Part shown: one piece after another, positions 52,694-61,921 of the stretch
Layout of the letters: every line of letters begins with the position of its first letter
How positions within the stretch are numbered: position 1 is the stretch's first letter
Assembly: GCA_016708905.1 (NCBI GenBank)
Contig: JADJEV010000004.1
Coordinates: 1 to 64,000, forward strand
DNA: 64,000 nt
Direction: 5' to 3'
Source of the DNA: Candidatus Methylophosphatis roskildensis
Lineage (GTDB): Bacteria; Pseudomonadota; Gammaproteobacteria; Burkholderiales; Rhodocyclaceae
Notes under the pieces: generated by a model
What the model was told of the DNA's origin: nothing
Database searches by the model: none
The model's input: only the letters and a program-made list of their open reading frames with translations
Made by a program: the position numbers and the translations under genes

Positions 52694-52954
52694 TCATCCT
52701 TTCAGCAGCCCATTGACCAGATCGGCGTACTGCTTCATGGCAGCATCGGGTGCGGTGCCCTTGAAGGCAGCCCAGGCATCGAACTTGGCACGACCCACCA
52801 TATCGGTGAAGCCGGGGCGCTTGCCTTCCACGTCGCCGATGGAGGCCTGTTTGAACAGCGCATAAAGCTCCAGCTTGGTGGCGTTGTCGGGGTCTTCCTT
52901 CAGCGTCTTCACGTCGGACACGGCCTTGTCGAACCTCTTCTTCAGATCGCTCAT
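52694..52954 (-). CDS. Acyl-CoA-binding protein
   Basis: This 86-aa four-helix ACBP has RFDKAVSDVKTLKEDPDNAT, LELYALFKQASIGDVEGKRP and KFDAWAAFKGTAPDAAMKQY, with the conserved Tyr and Lys residues that hold the acyl-CoA adenine part. It buffers and carries long-chain acyl-CoA. CAGGAGGAAGCC precedes ATG 52954. The insertion sequence starts 22 bp upstream of the ATG, so the native promoter has been separated from the gene. Confidence 0.92.
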   Translation of the reverse strand: MSDLKKRFDKAVSDVKTLKEDPDNATKLELYALFKQASIGDVEGKRPGFTDMVGRAKFDAWAAFKGTAPDAAMKQYADLVNGLLKG

Positions 52955-53055
52955 GGCTTCCTCCTGCAGAGCCTTGTCCAATGGGGTTTGAGTCTGAGCG
53001 AGGGGTGTGAATCCAACGGGGTTTGAGTCTGAACAGGTGGCCGGGATCGATCAAT

Positions 53056-54321
53056 ATGCGGCGCATGGTGATCGATATGAACGACGAGCAATTGAAGACC
53101 TTGGCGGATTTGCAAGGATTTTTGGAAGGCACCGTGATGATGGATTTCGCGGTGGCGGGAGACGAGCGCTACGGGTTCATTGCGCGCACCGTGAAACGCT
53201 TCGGCTATGGCCGGCTGAAGCGATCCGACAAGGCCATTGTGCTGCGCTTTCTGGAACGGGTCAGCGGCTATTCGCGCCAGCAGATCGCGCGCCTGGTCAA
53301 ACGCGGCAGCGAACGACGAGCGATGGTCAAGCGTTACTGCGGCTCCCGTACCAGCTTTGCGCGCACCTACACGGAGGCGGACATACTCTTGCTGGCCCAG
53401 ACCGACACGCTACACGGCACACTGTCCGGCTTGGCGACCAAGAAGCTCATGGAGCGGGCCTACGGCCTGTTCGGCGATATCCGCTATCAGCGACTGGCGA
53501 TCATCTCGGTGGCGCACCTCTACAACCTGCGGCAGCGGCCAAGCTATCTGCAAAAGCGACAGGTCTGGACCAAGACCCGCCCCACCGGTGTCTCCATCGG
53601 CGAGCGTCGCGCTCCGGCGCCCAACAACCGTCCCGGCTACTTGCGTGTGGATAGCGTCCATCAGGGCGATCAGGATGGCGTCAAAGGCGTCTATCACATC
53701 AACGCCGTCGACTGCGTGACCCAGTACGAGGGCGTTGCCACCTGCGAGCGCATCAGCGAAGCGTTCCTCATCCCGGTGCTGGAAGCCCTGTTGGCGAGCT
53801 TCCCTTTCGACATTCTGGGCTTTCACTCCGACAACGGCTCCGAGTACATCAACCGCGATGTCGCGAAGTTGCTCAACAAGCTGTTGATCGAAGAGCAGAC
53901 CAAGTCGCGATCACGCCATAGCAACGACAACGCCCAGGCCGAATCCAAGAACGGCGCCATCGTGCGCAAGCATTTGGGATACGCCCACATCCCGCAACGC
54001 TTTGCCGCACCGGTCAATGAGTTTTGCCGCGATTACCTCAACCCCTACGTCAATTTCCACCGCCCCTGCCTGTTCGCCGAAACCATCACCGATGCCAAGG
54101 GCAAACAGCGCAAACGCTACCCGTACAAGCTGATGATGACGCCCTATGAGAAGCTCAAGTCCTTGCCCAAGCCCGAGACATTCCTGAAGCTCGGCGTCGA
54201 TTTCAAACAACTCGATGCGCAGGCCAAGGCGATGAGCGACAATGAGGCGGCGGAGCGAATGAACGCGGCGCGTTCAGTCCTCTTCAAGACCATTTTTAAC
54301 CGATCGAAAACGGCGGCCTGA
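53056..54321 (+). CDS. Integrase-core (rve) transposase
   Basis: This transposase of about 421 aa starts at one of several ATGs (53056, 53065 or 53077) and contains an N-terminal helix-turn-helix-like region (FLERVSGYSRQQIARLVKRG) and an rve catalytic core. The DDE residues are in YLRVDSVHQGD, GFHSDNGSEYINRD and NAQAESKNGAIVRKHLGYAH. The C-terminal part includes NEFCRDYLNPYVNFHRPCLF and PYKLMMTPYEKLKSL. The frame is intact, so the element may be active. Confidence 0.85.
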   Translation: MRRMVIDMNDEQLKTLADLQGFLEGTVMMDFAVAGDERYGFIARTVKRFGYGRLKRSDKAIVLRFLERVSGYSRQQIARLVKRGSERRAMVKRYCGSRTSFARTYTEADILLLAQTDTLHGTLSGLATKKLMERAYGLFGDIRYQRLAIISVAHLYNLRQRPSYLQKRQVWTKTRPTGVSIGERRAPAPNNRPGYLRVDSVHQGDQDGVKGVYHINAVDCVTQYEGVATCERISEAFLIPVLEALLASFPFDILGFHSDNGSEYINRDVAKLLNKLLIEEQTKSRSRHSNDNAQAESKNGAIVRKHLGYAHIPQRFAAPVNEFCRDYLNPYVNFHRPCLFAETITDAKGKQRKRYPYKLMMTPYEKLKSLPKPETFLKLGVDFKQLDAQAKAMSDNEAAERMNAARSVLFKTIFNRSKTAA

Positions 54322-54344
54322 CCCGACAAAAAGCGCAAAGCGAA

Positions 54345-54404
54345 GGGGCAGTGGATATGTGGATAGCTCGCCTGACGGCGACCTTTCCACATATCCACTG
54401 CCCC
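54345..54404. terminator. Perfect 19-bp inverted repeat after the transposase gene
   Basis: GGGGCAGTGGATATGTGGA (54345-54363) and its exact reverse complement (54386-54404) are separated by 22 bases. A run of T comes at 54420-54425. The hairpin follows the transposase stop by 24 bases and would stop transcripts in either direction, or fold at the DNA level inside the right end of the element. Confidence 0.6.
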
Positions 54405-54549
54405 GCCAAAAGCTAAACCTTTTTTGATTTCCGATTCAAAGTCAAAACCGATCGCTCAGACTCAAACCTGGATTGGAATCTACTGCAGCCTCGATCGGCC
54501 GTCCAGGCGGTATGATGCCTTTCGTTGTTCAACGGATGGCAAGCGAGTC

Positions 54550-56196
54550 ATGAGCACACGCGAACGGATGTCCAGCGTCGATACCGCCTGGCTGCGCATG
54601 GACAGGCCCAACAACCTGATGATGATCGTCGGCGTCATGGTATTCGGTGGCCGAGTCGACTACGAACGTCTGCTGAAAACGCTGCGCGCCAGGCTGCTCC
54701 CCTATGCGCGGTTTCACCAGCGCGTCGCCTTCGATGCCTCCGGCGCCTGGTGGGAAGACGACGAGGACTTCGAGCTCGAAGGCCATGTCATGCGCACGGC
54801 ATTGCCGGGCAGCGGCGGCAAGCCCGAACTGCAGAAGCTGGTCGCCGAACTGGTCAGTCAGCCCCTCAACCGACACAAGCCGCTGTGGCAATTTCAACTG
54901 GTCGATAACTATCTCGGCGGCTCCGCGATGGTGGCACGCATCCATCACTGCATTGCCGACGGCATTGCCTTGATCGGTGTCATGAACTCGCTCACTGACG
55001 CGTCGGCCGACGCGTCGGTCGAACCGCCACCCGGTTCGCTTCCGCCGAAGAAGAGGAAACGCAGCAGCGGGGGTGAAGGGAGTCTTTGGGATCCGCTGCT
55101 CGGCCCGCTCGAATCGGCGATGGCCGCGACCAAGAAATGGTCGGGGACACTGGTCAGCAAATCGGTCGATGTCTGGCACCATCCCGAGAACGCGGTCGGC
55201 TATGCCCGCATATCGGGGGCGATCGCATCCGACATCGGCGAAATCGCTCTGATGCCCAACGACACCCAGACGCGCTTCAAGGGAAAACCCGGCACGGTCA
55301 AACGCGTGGCATGGAGCGACCCGATGCCGCTCGACGAGATCAAGGCGGTCGGCAAGGCACTCGGCTGCTCGGTAAATGACGTGTTGCTGTCCTGTGTGGC
55401 GGGCGCCCTGCGCGAATACCTTGCCGCAAAGGGTGACAAGGTCGACGGTGTTGAACTGCGCGCGATGGTCCCGGTCAACCTGCGGCCGCCCGGGCGCGAA
55501 CACCAGTTGGGTAATCAGTTCGGCCTGGTGCCGCTATTGCTTCCGGCGGGTATCGACCATCCGGTCACGCGAGTGTTCGAAGTGCGCCGCCGAATGGAAA
55601 GGCTCAAGGGCTCCTACCAGGCTCCGCTGGCGATGGGCCTGCTGGGCATATTGGGCGTCTGTCCGAAATCGATTCAGTCGCAGATACTCGGCCTGATCGC
55701 GCGCAAGGCCAGCGCCGTCATGACCAACGTGCCGGGACCGCAATCCCAGCTCTGGTTCGCCGGCGAGCAACTGCTCGAACAGATGTTCTGGGTTCCCCAG
55801 TCGGGAGACATCGGGATCGGCGTTTCGATCCTCTCGTACAACGGCAAGGTGCAGATGGGGGTGATCACCGACAAGCGCTTCGTGCCCGACCCGCAACGCA
55901 TCGTCGCCAGCTTCGAACCCGAGTTCGAGCATCTGCTCATGCTGCTGTTGATGAAACCCTGGGACGGCGAACGCAGCACCGACGAGATCGAGGCAATTCT
56001 TGGCGGAAAGCCGACCGCGAGGAAGGCACCCACCGAGTCGGCCGCAGCCTCCGCCCCGTCGTCAAGTCAACAACGGCAGGCCACCAAGGGCGCCTCTTCG
56101 CCTAAGGCTGCTCGCACACGAACCAAGCTTACGCCGGCCGCTCCCGCGATCGAGACCACGACTGCGCCGCCGCGAGTCCCCAAGCGTTTTCGCTGA
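54550..56196 (+). CDS. Wax ester synthase / diacylglycerol acyltransferase (WS/DGAT)
   Basis: This 548-aa bifunctional acyltransferase makes wax esters or triacylglycerol from acyl-CoA. The catalytic HHxxxDG motif is HHCIADG at residues 132-138. Other family blocks are SSVDTAWLRMDRPNNLMMIV at the start, GCSVNDVLLSCVAGALREYL, VPVNLRPPG and ERQLGNQFG-like VREHQLGNQFGLVPL, then MTNVPGPQSQLWFAGEQL. The last 60 residues are Ala/Thr/Pro/Lys-rich and extra to the fold. ATG 54550 is the family start; an upstream in-frame start lies in the insertion sequence. Confidence 0.92.
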   Translation: MSTRERMSSVDTAWLRMDRPNNLMMIVGVMVFGGRVDYERLLKTLRARLLPYARFHQRVAFDASGAWWEDDEDFELEGHVMRTALPGSGGKPELQKLVAELVSQPLNRHKPLWQFQLVDNYLGGSAMVARIHHCIADGIALIGVMNSLTDASADASVEPPPGSLPPKKRKRSSGGEGSLWDPLLGPLESAMAATKKWSGTLVSKSVDVWHHPENAVGYARISGAIASDIGEIALMPNDTQTRFKGKPGTVKRVAWSDPMPLDEIKAVGKALGCSVNDVLLSCVAGALREYLAAKGDKVDGVELRAMVPVNLRPPGREHQLGNQFGLVPLLLPAGIDHPVTRVFEVRRRMERLKGSYQAPLAMGLLGILGVCPKSIQSQILGLIARKASAVMTNVPGPQSQLWFAGEQLLEQMFWVPQSGDIGIGVSILSYNGKVQMGVITDKRFVPDPQRIVASFEPEFEHLLMLLLMKPWDGERSTDEIEAILGGKPTARKAPTESAAASAPSSSQQRQATKGASSPKAARTRTKLTPAAPAIETTTAPPRVPKRFR

Positions 56197-56216
56197 GCTG
56201 CTCGGCGCACTGCCCG

Positions 56217-56633
56217 CTACTCGTTGCAGCGCGCCGCCTTGGCACGGGATTCGAGCACCATCAGGTGCTCCTCGAGCGCCACACGGTTCATCACCGCTTC
56301 GCGACCTTCCGCAAAAGTCGCCCGCTGGTTGGCGAAATCATGTTGCCGGCCGATTTCATCGCGAATCCAGGTGCACTCCTCACGCCATTGCGCCTCATTG
56401 GCGGGCAGCGGCCGGTCGAGAACCCAGCGCGCGTAGTTGCCCCTCGGCCAGAACGATGCACACGCCGACAGACACAGTGCCGCAATCAGCGCGATGCAAC
56501 AGCGACCATCGAATCGAACATGGAATAGCCCGCCGCTGTGGCGGCTGCAGTCGGTCATGCAATCAAGATTGCTGGTCCCGGGCATCGTCCTGCAGGTCTC
56601 GTGCGAATTTGGGATTGGTTCCGGTTTCATCAT
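56217..56633 (-). CDS. Small predicted lipoprotein
   Basis: This 138-aa protein starts at ATG 56633, chosen for the strong ribosome site GGAGGAGGC. After an unusually long polar leader with several Cys comes a hydrophobic segment ending CIALIAALCLSACASFWPRG, a lipobox-like LSAC. The mature part has RWVLDRPLPANEAQWREECT and a helical C-terminus (EEHLMVLESRAKAARC). A start inside, at MTDC (56558), would still leave a long leader. Family unknown. Confidence 0.55.
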   Translation of the reverse strand: MMKPEPIPNSHETCRTMPGTSNLDCMTDCSRHSGGLFHVRFDGRCCIALIAALCLSACASFWPRGNYARWVLDRPLPANEAQWREECTWIRDEIGRQHDFANQRATFAEGREAVMNRVALEEHLMVLESRAKAARCNE

Positions 56634-56690
56634 GCCTCCTCCGTGCCCGGTGGGCGGGTTACACCGGCTCATGCAAATCCCGTGATTCAC

Positions 56691-56777
<87 letters not shown>

Positions 56778-56817
56778 GGCTTATGCGCTGAAATTCTAGC
56801 ATCGCCGCCCGCTTTGC

Positions 56818-58017
56818 TCAGCGATGGGCGGCGATCAGCGGTACCTGCATCTCGCGCTGCGACAAGCCGCCGTGCACGCCGATCTGCCGATAGCGCCGCT
56901 CACCCTCCAGCCAGTCGCGGATCGTCCAGTTGTCGCGCATGACAAGCGTATGGGTGCCGACGCGCCCGGCCAGTCGCGAGTTCGGCACACCCGGGCCGAA
57001 CCAGCCCGACCGCACCAGCACATCGCTGCGCACGCAGCGTAATGCGTGGCCGAGCCTGCGGGTGACGTAATCCTCGAAGGCGTCAGAATGCCTCGGTTCG
57101 ACGTAGCAGTAGGCGGCCCGCGGCTCACCGCACAGCGGCTGTGCCAGCATGGCAGACAGTTCGGGGTGTTCGGCGAGGTCGATGCCTCGCGCCTCCGGCG
57201 AATCGATGAAGCCGTGATCGGCCGTGACCAGCACGATGGTGTCGCTGCCCTCGATCCGCTGCAGAAGACGCGCGAACCCGGCATCGAGTTGGCGCAGTTC
57301 TGTTGCCGCGGCATCGCCGTAAGCGCCGACCCGATGAGACAGCGAATCGAGGCCGTCGTAGTAGGCATAGATGTATTTCCGTCTGCCGCCGCCCCGCGCG
57401 ATCTCCGCGACGCAATCGAACAGCGCGTCCCGGCCGGAATAGGCATGCGATTGCGCGTCGCGGGTGTGAAAGCGGTTGAAAACGGAATCGGCGATGGCTT
57501 CGGGCGACACGACATGCGAGCGACGGTCGAGCGCGCCGAACAGTCCCCGGCAATGGAACAAATCCTTTAGCGGCGGCAGCGCGGGCCATTCGCACTGGTA
57601 CGGCCGCACGACCCGACGGGTCAACGGCAGAACCGCCAGCACACTGCCGGCCTCGGCGAAGTGTATGTGCCAGCCGGTCAGTCCGTGTTGTGCCGGCGCA
57701 AAGCCAGTCAGCAGGGTGGTGACGGCCGCCGCCGTGGTGGATGGAAATACCGACGTCAGCGTACCCACCAAATGGGCGAGCAGTTGCGTGCCGTGCCCCG
57801 CCTGCTGCAACAGGGCCTCGCCCATTCCGTCGATCACCAGCAGCAGCAGATTGCGTGCTTCGCCGAGTGCTCGTGGCAGGGCAAGGGTCAACGGCGGGTA
57901 ACGCGCTGCGCGCACGCCGCAAGCGGCGGCGACCGACTGCATGAGATTGACGAGGCCGCGGCCCGCGTAGTCGGGCAGCATTTCATCGGATTCGAGTGTC
58001 GGGGCACGATCGGTCAT
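56818..58017 (-). CDS. Alkaline phosphatase superfamily phosphodiesterase/nucleotide pyrophosphatase
   Basis: This 399-aa protein belongs to the type I phosphodiesterase/nucleotide pyrophosphatase group. LLLLVIDGMGEALLQQAG near residue 57 gives the first metal Asp, SVFPSTTAAAVTTLLTGFAP the nucleophile Thr, and VTADHGFIDS near 265 and GVHGGLSQREMQVPLI near 385 the other metal ligands. No signal peptide is visible from ATG 58017. The substrate is unknown. It diverges from glucokinase. Confidence 0.82.
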   Translation of the reverse strand: MTDRAPTLESDEMLPDYAGRGLVNLMQSVAAACGVRAARYPPLTLALPRALGEARNLLLLVIDGMGEALLQQAGHGTQLLAHLVGTLTSVFPSTTAAAVTTLLTGFAPAQHGLTGWHIHFAEAGSVLAVLPLTRRVVRPYQCEWPALPPLKDLFHCRGLFGALDRRSHVVSPEAIADSVFNRFHTRDAQSHAYSGRDALFDCVAEIARGGGRRKYIYAYYDGLDSLSHRVGAYGDAAATELRQLDAGFARLLQRIEGSDTIVLVTADHGFIDSPEARGIDLAEHPELSAMLAQPLCGEPRAAYCYVEPRHSDAFEDYVTRRLGHALRCVRSDVLVRSGWFGPGVPNSRLAGRVGTHTLVMRDNWTIRDWLEGERRYRQIGVHGGLSQREMQVPLIAAHR

Positions 58018-58079
58018 CGCGTGTGCAGTGCTGGCCAAGGCCACATCTTTTAGGCATTATCCGCGCAATCATCAACCGG

Positions 58080-59090
58080 ATGCGGATCTGCGGCATGCTA
58101 CTCGGCGGCGACATCGGCGGCACCAAGACCCTGTTGGCTATGGCCAGGCTGGAGCGGGACGGACGAATGCAGATCCTTCTGGAGCGCTCGTTTGCCAGCC
58201 GCGAGTATGCGAGCTTCGATAGCGTACTCGACGCCTTCCAGGACGAGGCGCGCGTGAATGGACACGACGAGCCGATCGAAGCGGCGAGCATCGGCGTCGC
58301 CGGGCCGGTGGATGCGGGACGCGCCAAGGTCACCTACCTGCCCTGGCAACTCGATGCGACGGAACTCGGCCAGCGGATCGGCGGCGCGCCGATGCACCTG
58401 CTCAATGATTTCGCCGCCGCTGCCGCCGGCTTGCTCGATCCTGCCATCCCGACCGAGGTACTCCAGAGCGCGCCGATCGTGCCTCGCGGCACGCGGGTGA
58501 TCCTGGGCGCTGGCACTGGGCTCGGCGTCGCGGCGCTGACCTGCGTCGGCGAGCAGTGGAAAATCCTTGCCGGCGAAGGCGGTCATGTCGGATTTGCGCC
58601 GGCCAGCCAGGAACAGACACGTCTGCGGGAATGGCTGGCGGCACGCAAACCGAGGGTGACGGCTGAACGCGTACTGAGCGGCGCCGGATTGGTCGACCTG
58701 TATCGATTCGTTTGCGCGGAACGAGGCAGCGGCGCGACGGAGGTCGACCTCGACGATCCCGACGTCGATTCGGCCGCCGCGATCTCCACCCGGGGGATTG
58801 CAAACCCCGAATCAGCTTCGGGACACGCCTTGCGACTGTTCTGCGCGGTCTATGGTGCCTTTGCCGGCGATCTCGCACTTCTGTTCAACGCTCGAGGTGG
58901 CGTCTTCCTTGCTGGCGGAATCGCGCCGAAGATACTTGCCGCACTGCGCGGTACGCCGTTCGTCGAGGCATTTCGCGACAAGGGCATGCACAGTCTACTG
59001 GTCGCCGGCTATGCTGCGCATGTGGTCATGGAACCTCGACTCGGCTTGCTCGGCGCACTGCAACTCGCGGCAGGGCGTGGGATCGCATAG
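58080..59090 (+). CDS. glk: Glucokinase
   Basis: This 336-aa enzyme phosphorylates glucose with ATP. LLGGDIGGTKTLLAMARL (phosphate loop) lies at the start, IGVAGPVDAGRAKVTYLPWQ near residue 88, the substrate motif LNDFAAAAAG near 118, GAGTGLGVA near 145 and the zinc-free bacterial type GEGGHVGFAP near 168. A start at ATG 58095 is also possible. It belongs with the glycogen genes downstream by function, supplying glucose 6-phosphate from released glucose. Confidence 0.9.
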   Translation: MRICGMLLGGDIGGTKTLLAMARLERDGRMQILLERSFASREYASFDSVLDAFQDEARVNGHDEPIEAASIGVAGPVDAGRAKVTYLPWQLDATELGQRIGGAPMHLLNDFAAAAAGLLDPAIPTEVLQSAPIVPRGTRVILGAGTGLGVAALTCVGEQWKILAGEGGHVGFAPASQEQTRLREWLAARKPRVTAERVLSGAGLVDLYRFVCAERGSGATEVDLDDPDVDSAAAISTRGIANPESASGHALRLFCAVYGAFAGDLALLFNARGGVFLAGGIAPKILAALRGTPFVEAFRDKGMHSLLVAGYAAHVVMEPRLGLLGALQLAAGRGIA

Positions 59091-59199
59091 AATTGACCCT
59101 CGTCAAGCTTTTGCAGTCGACTCGTGCGAAAATCCGTTTCGACTCTTGATCAACCTAAGGGGTGAAGTGCACCCCGCAAAACATTCTAGGAGACACGCC

Positions 59200-59697
59200 A
59201 TGGCATCGCGTTCCCAGGAACCGCCGACAACGACCGCGTCGGCGCCTAAGGGCAAGATCAGCAAGCCCGCCAAACAGGAAACGCCAACACCATCCGCTGC
59301 GACGGCGAAGAGCAAGACCAGCAAGGCTTCGACTCAGGAATCGACAACGGCCACCGCTCCGGCGCCGAAGAGCAGGACCACCAAGACCACCGAAACGAAG
59401 CCGGCCACCGCGTCGGCGCCGAAGGCCGGGACCAGCAAGACGCCCAAGGAAGAACAACCCGCGATTGCCGTCGCGGCTCCGAGAAGCACGGCCAGCATCC
59501 CCCCAACCGAACCCGAGCTTACCGTCGCTGCGGCCGAAGTCAGCGTGTCCTTGCCGGATGATATGCGGGCACAGTGGATTGCCGAAGCCGCTTACTTCAT
59601 TGCCGAGCGGCGCGGCTTCACGCCCGGATCGCCCGACGACGACTGGAAAGAAGCAGAGGCCCTGATCGAACGGATGCTTGCCGCAACGCGTCACTGA
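59200..59697 (+). CDS. DUF2934 protein with 20-residue tandem repeats
   Basis: This 165-aa protein has a C-terminal DUF2934 domain ([38 protein letters not shown]). The N-terminal 85 residues are a tandem repeat of period 20 aa (60 bp): units begin at Q6, Q26, Q46 and T66, each with a centre like ASAPKGK or APAPKSR followed by TTK or SK. It is rich in Lys, Thr, Ala and Pro, like histone H1-type tails. AGGAGACACGCC precedes the ATG. Function unknown; an association with DNA or storage granules is conceivable. Confidence 0.8.
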   Translation: MASRSQEPPTTTASAPKGKISKPAKQETPTPSAATAKSKTSKASTQESTTATAPAPKSRTTKTTETKPATASAPKAGTSKTPKEEQPAIAVAAPRSTASIPPTEPELTVAAAEVSVSLPDDMRAQWIAEAAYFIAERRGFTPGSPDDDWKEAEALIERMLAATRH

Positions 59698-61856
59698 TCC
59701 GGCAGCAGGACCAACGCGCCCAGCGGCGGCAGGGTAAGTTCCAGGCTGGCCGGCCACGGATGCCAGGCCGGCTCACTCGAGGCAAGCAGGCCGGCATTGC
59801 CCAGATTGCTGCCGCCATAGTGGGCGGAATCCGTATTGATCGCCTCTCGCCAGTTGCCGGGCGCGGGCGTGCCGATCCGGTATCCGAACTGCGGCACCGG
59901 CGTGAAGTTGAGTACAACCATGGCAACCTTGCCGTCGCGGGTACGGCGAAGAAAAGCGATGACCGAATGGTCGGCGTCATGGCAGTCGATCCACTGGAAG
60001 CCCTCGGGGTGAAAATCGAGTTCGTGCAACTCGGCCCGATCGCGGTAGATCCGGTTGAGATCGCGAACCAGATTCGCGATGCCGCGATGTGCGGGATCGT
60101 CGAGCAGACTCCAGTCGAGTTCCCGGCTGTCGGCCCATTCGTGAACCTGACCAAACTCGTTGCCCATGAATCCGAGCTTCTTGCCCGGCCACGTCATCTG
60201 GTAGGCCAGCAACAGGCGAAGGTTGGCGCACTGCTTCCACAGGTCGCCTGGCATCTTGCCCAGCAACGAGCGTTTGCCGTGCACCACCTCGTCGTGGGAC
60301 AGCGGAAGGACGAAGTTCTCGCTGTAGGCGTAAACCTGGCCGAAGGTAAGCAGCGCGTGGTGGTAGCGCCGATACACCGGATCGCGCACGAAGTAGGCCA
60401 GCGAGTCGTTCATCCAGCCCATGTTCCACTTGAACGAGAAGCCAAGCCCGCCGACGTAGGTCGGGCGCGACACCATCGGCCACGCCGTCGACTCCTCGGC
60501 CGCGGTCAGCGCGCCGGGAAATTCCGCGTGCACCATGACATTGAGCTCGCGCAGGAAGTCGATCGCGTCGAGATTCTCGCGCCCGCCGTGGCGATTCGGT
60601 GTCCATTCGCCCGCCTTGCGCGAATAATCCAGATAGAGCATCGAGGCCACGGCGTCGACCCGCAGGCCGTCCACGTGAAACTCCGACAGCCAATAGTGGG
60701 CCGACGAAAGCAGAAAACTTCGCACCTCGCACCTGCCGTAGTTGAAGATGTGCGTTCCCCAGTCGGGATGCAGGCCCATCTTCGGATCCCCGTGCTCGTA
60801 GAGCGCGGAACCGTCGTAGTGTGCCAGTGCCCAGGCATCCTGCGGGAAATGGCCGGGCACCCAGTCGAGTATCACGCCGATGCCGGCACGGTGCATCGCA
60901 TCGACGAAAAAGCGGAAATCGTCCGGCGTACCGTGACGCGACGTCGGCGCGAAGTAGCCGGTGGTCTGGTAGCCCCAGGACTCGTCGAGCGGATGTTCCG
61001 TCACGGGCATCAGCTCGACGTGCGTATAGCCGGCGTCGACCACGTACGCCACGAGTGCTTCAGCCAGCTCGCGCCAGCTGTAGCTGCGGCCGTCGGCGTG
61101 ACGCCGCCACGAACCGACGTGAATCTCATAGATCGACATCGGCGCGTGCTGCCAATCCGCTCGGGCGCGGGACTCCATCCAGTCCGCATCGTTCCATCGA
61201 TGGGCGCTCGCCGCGCAAACCCGCGCCGCAGTCGACGGACGCAACTCGAACTCGCGGCCGTAGGGATCGATCTTGACGAAGACGTCGCCGCTCTGCCGAT
61301 TGCGGATCTCGAACTTGTACAGGGCTCCGGCCGTGAGCGAGGGGATGAACAGCTCCCACACGCCACTGGCGCCAAGGCTCGCCATCGGATGAACCCAGCC
61401 GTCCCAGCGGTTGAAGTCGCCCACCACCGAAACCCGTTCGGCATTGGGCGCCCAGACACGAAAGCAGACTCCGCTGCAACCATCGCGCTGCTGGGGAAAG
61501 GCACCGAGCAGGTGCCAGGCGGCATGGTTGCGGCCTTCCGAGAACAGGTAGAGTGCCTGCTCATCGCCCTGCGGCGGAAAGGCCCAGCAGTCCTGCAGCT
61601 CCCAGGTCACGCCACCGGCCGAAAGACGCAGGCGCCAGCGCTCGGGCGCATCGACGGCCTTGCATTCGAATATCCCATCAGGATGAATGCGCCGCATCGC
61701 GACGAACCCGCCGGCCGTCTCGATCGAGACCTCTTCGGCATGGGGCTGCCAGGTGCGCACCACCGGTCCTCCGGCTTCGCCGCGGTGTCGGCCAAGAATC
61801 GAAAACGGGTCGTGATCGCGACCCTTCGTCAGACGCGTCAAGCGCGATTTATCCAT
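59691..61856 (-). CDS. glgB: 1,4-alpha-glucan branching enzyme
   Basis: This 721-aa GH13 enzyme adds alpha-1,6 branches to glycogen. Two N-terminal carbohydrate-binding domains ([40 protein letters not shown]) precede the catalytic barrel with [35 protein letters not shown] (nucleophile Asp), [10 protein letters not shown] (acid Glu) and [15 protein letters not shown] 61856 is the family-like start. The end overlaps the stop of the convergent DUF2934 gene by seven bases. It diverges from glgC. Confidence 0.95.
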   Translation of the reverse strand: MDKSRLTRLTKGRDHDPFSILGRHRGEAGGPVVRTWQPHAEEVSIETAGGFVAMRRIHPDGIFECKAVDAPERWRLRLSAGGVTWELQDCWAFPPQGDEQALYLFSEGRNHAAWHLLGAFPQQRDGCSGVCFRVWAPNAERVSVVGDFNRWDGWVHPMASLGASGVWELFIPSLTAGALYKFEIRNRQSGDVFVKIDPYGREFELRPSTAARVCAASAHRWNDADWMESRARADWQHAPMSIYEIHVGSWRRHADGRSYSWRELAEALVAYVVDAGYTHVELMPVTEHPLDESWGYQTTGYFAPTSRHGTPDDFRFFVDAMHRAGIGVILDWVPGHFPQDAWALAHYDGSALYEHGDPKMGLHPDWGTHIFNYGRCEVRSFLLSSAHYWLSEFHVDGLRVDAVASMLYLDYSRKAGEWTPNRHGGRENLDAIDFLRELNVMVHAEFPGALTAAEESTAWPMVSRPTYVGGLGFSFKWNMGWMNDSLAYFVRDPVYRRYHHALLTFGQVYAYSENFVLPLSHDEVVHGKRSLLGKMPGDLWKQCANLRLLLAYQMTWPGKKLGFMGNEFGQVHEWADSRELDWSLLDDPAHRGIANLVRDLNRIYRDRAELHELDFHPEGFQWIDCHDADHSVIAFLRRTRDGKVAMVVLNFTPVPQFGYRIGTPAPGNWREAINTDSAHYGGSNLGNAGLLASSEPAWHPWPASLELTLPPLGALVLLPDQ

Positions 61857-61921
61857 TTCGGTGACAATCCCTGTTGTGTAATCCTGCGATCGAACCGGTA
61901 CTATTGCGGAGGAATAATGCC

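Larger units (their letters stand above)
52977..54477 (+). mobile_element. Insertion sequence between ACBP and WS/DGAT genes
   Basis: The inverted ends TCCAAT...GGTTTGAGTCTGAGCGA (52977-53001) and TCGCTCAGACTCAAACC...ATTGGA (54452-54477) share 17 perfect bases. A second direct copy, CCAACGGGGTTTGAGTCTGA, lies 36 bp inside the left end (53013-53032), and a weak second copy occurs inside the right end. Two transposase binding sites per end are suggested. No target duplication is clear. The family is not one I can name with certainty (rve-type integrase core, possibly ISNCY). Confidence 0.75.
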
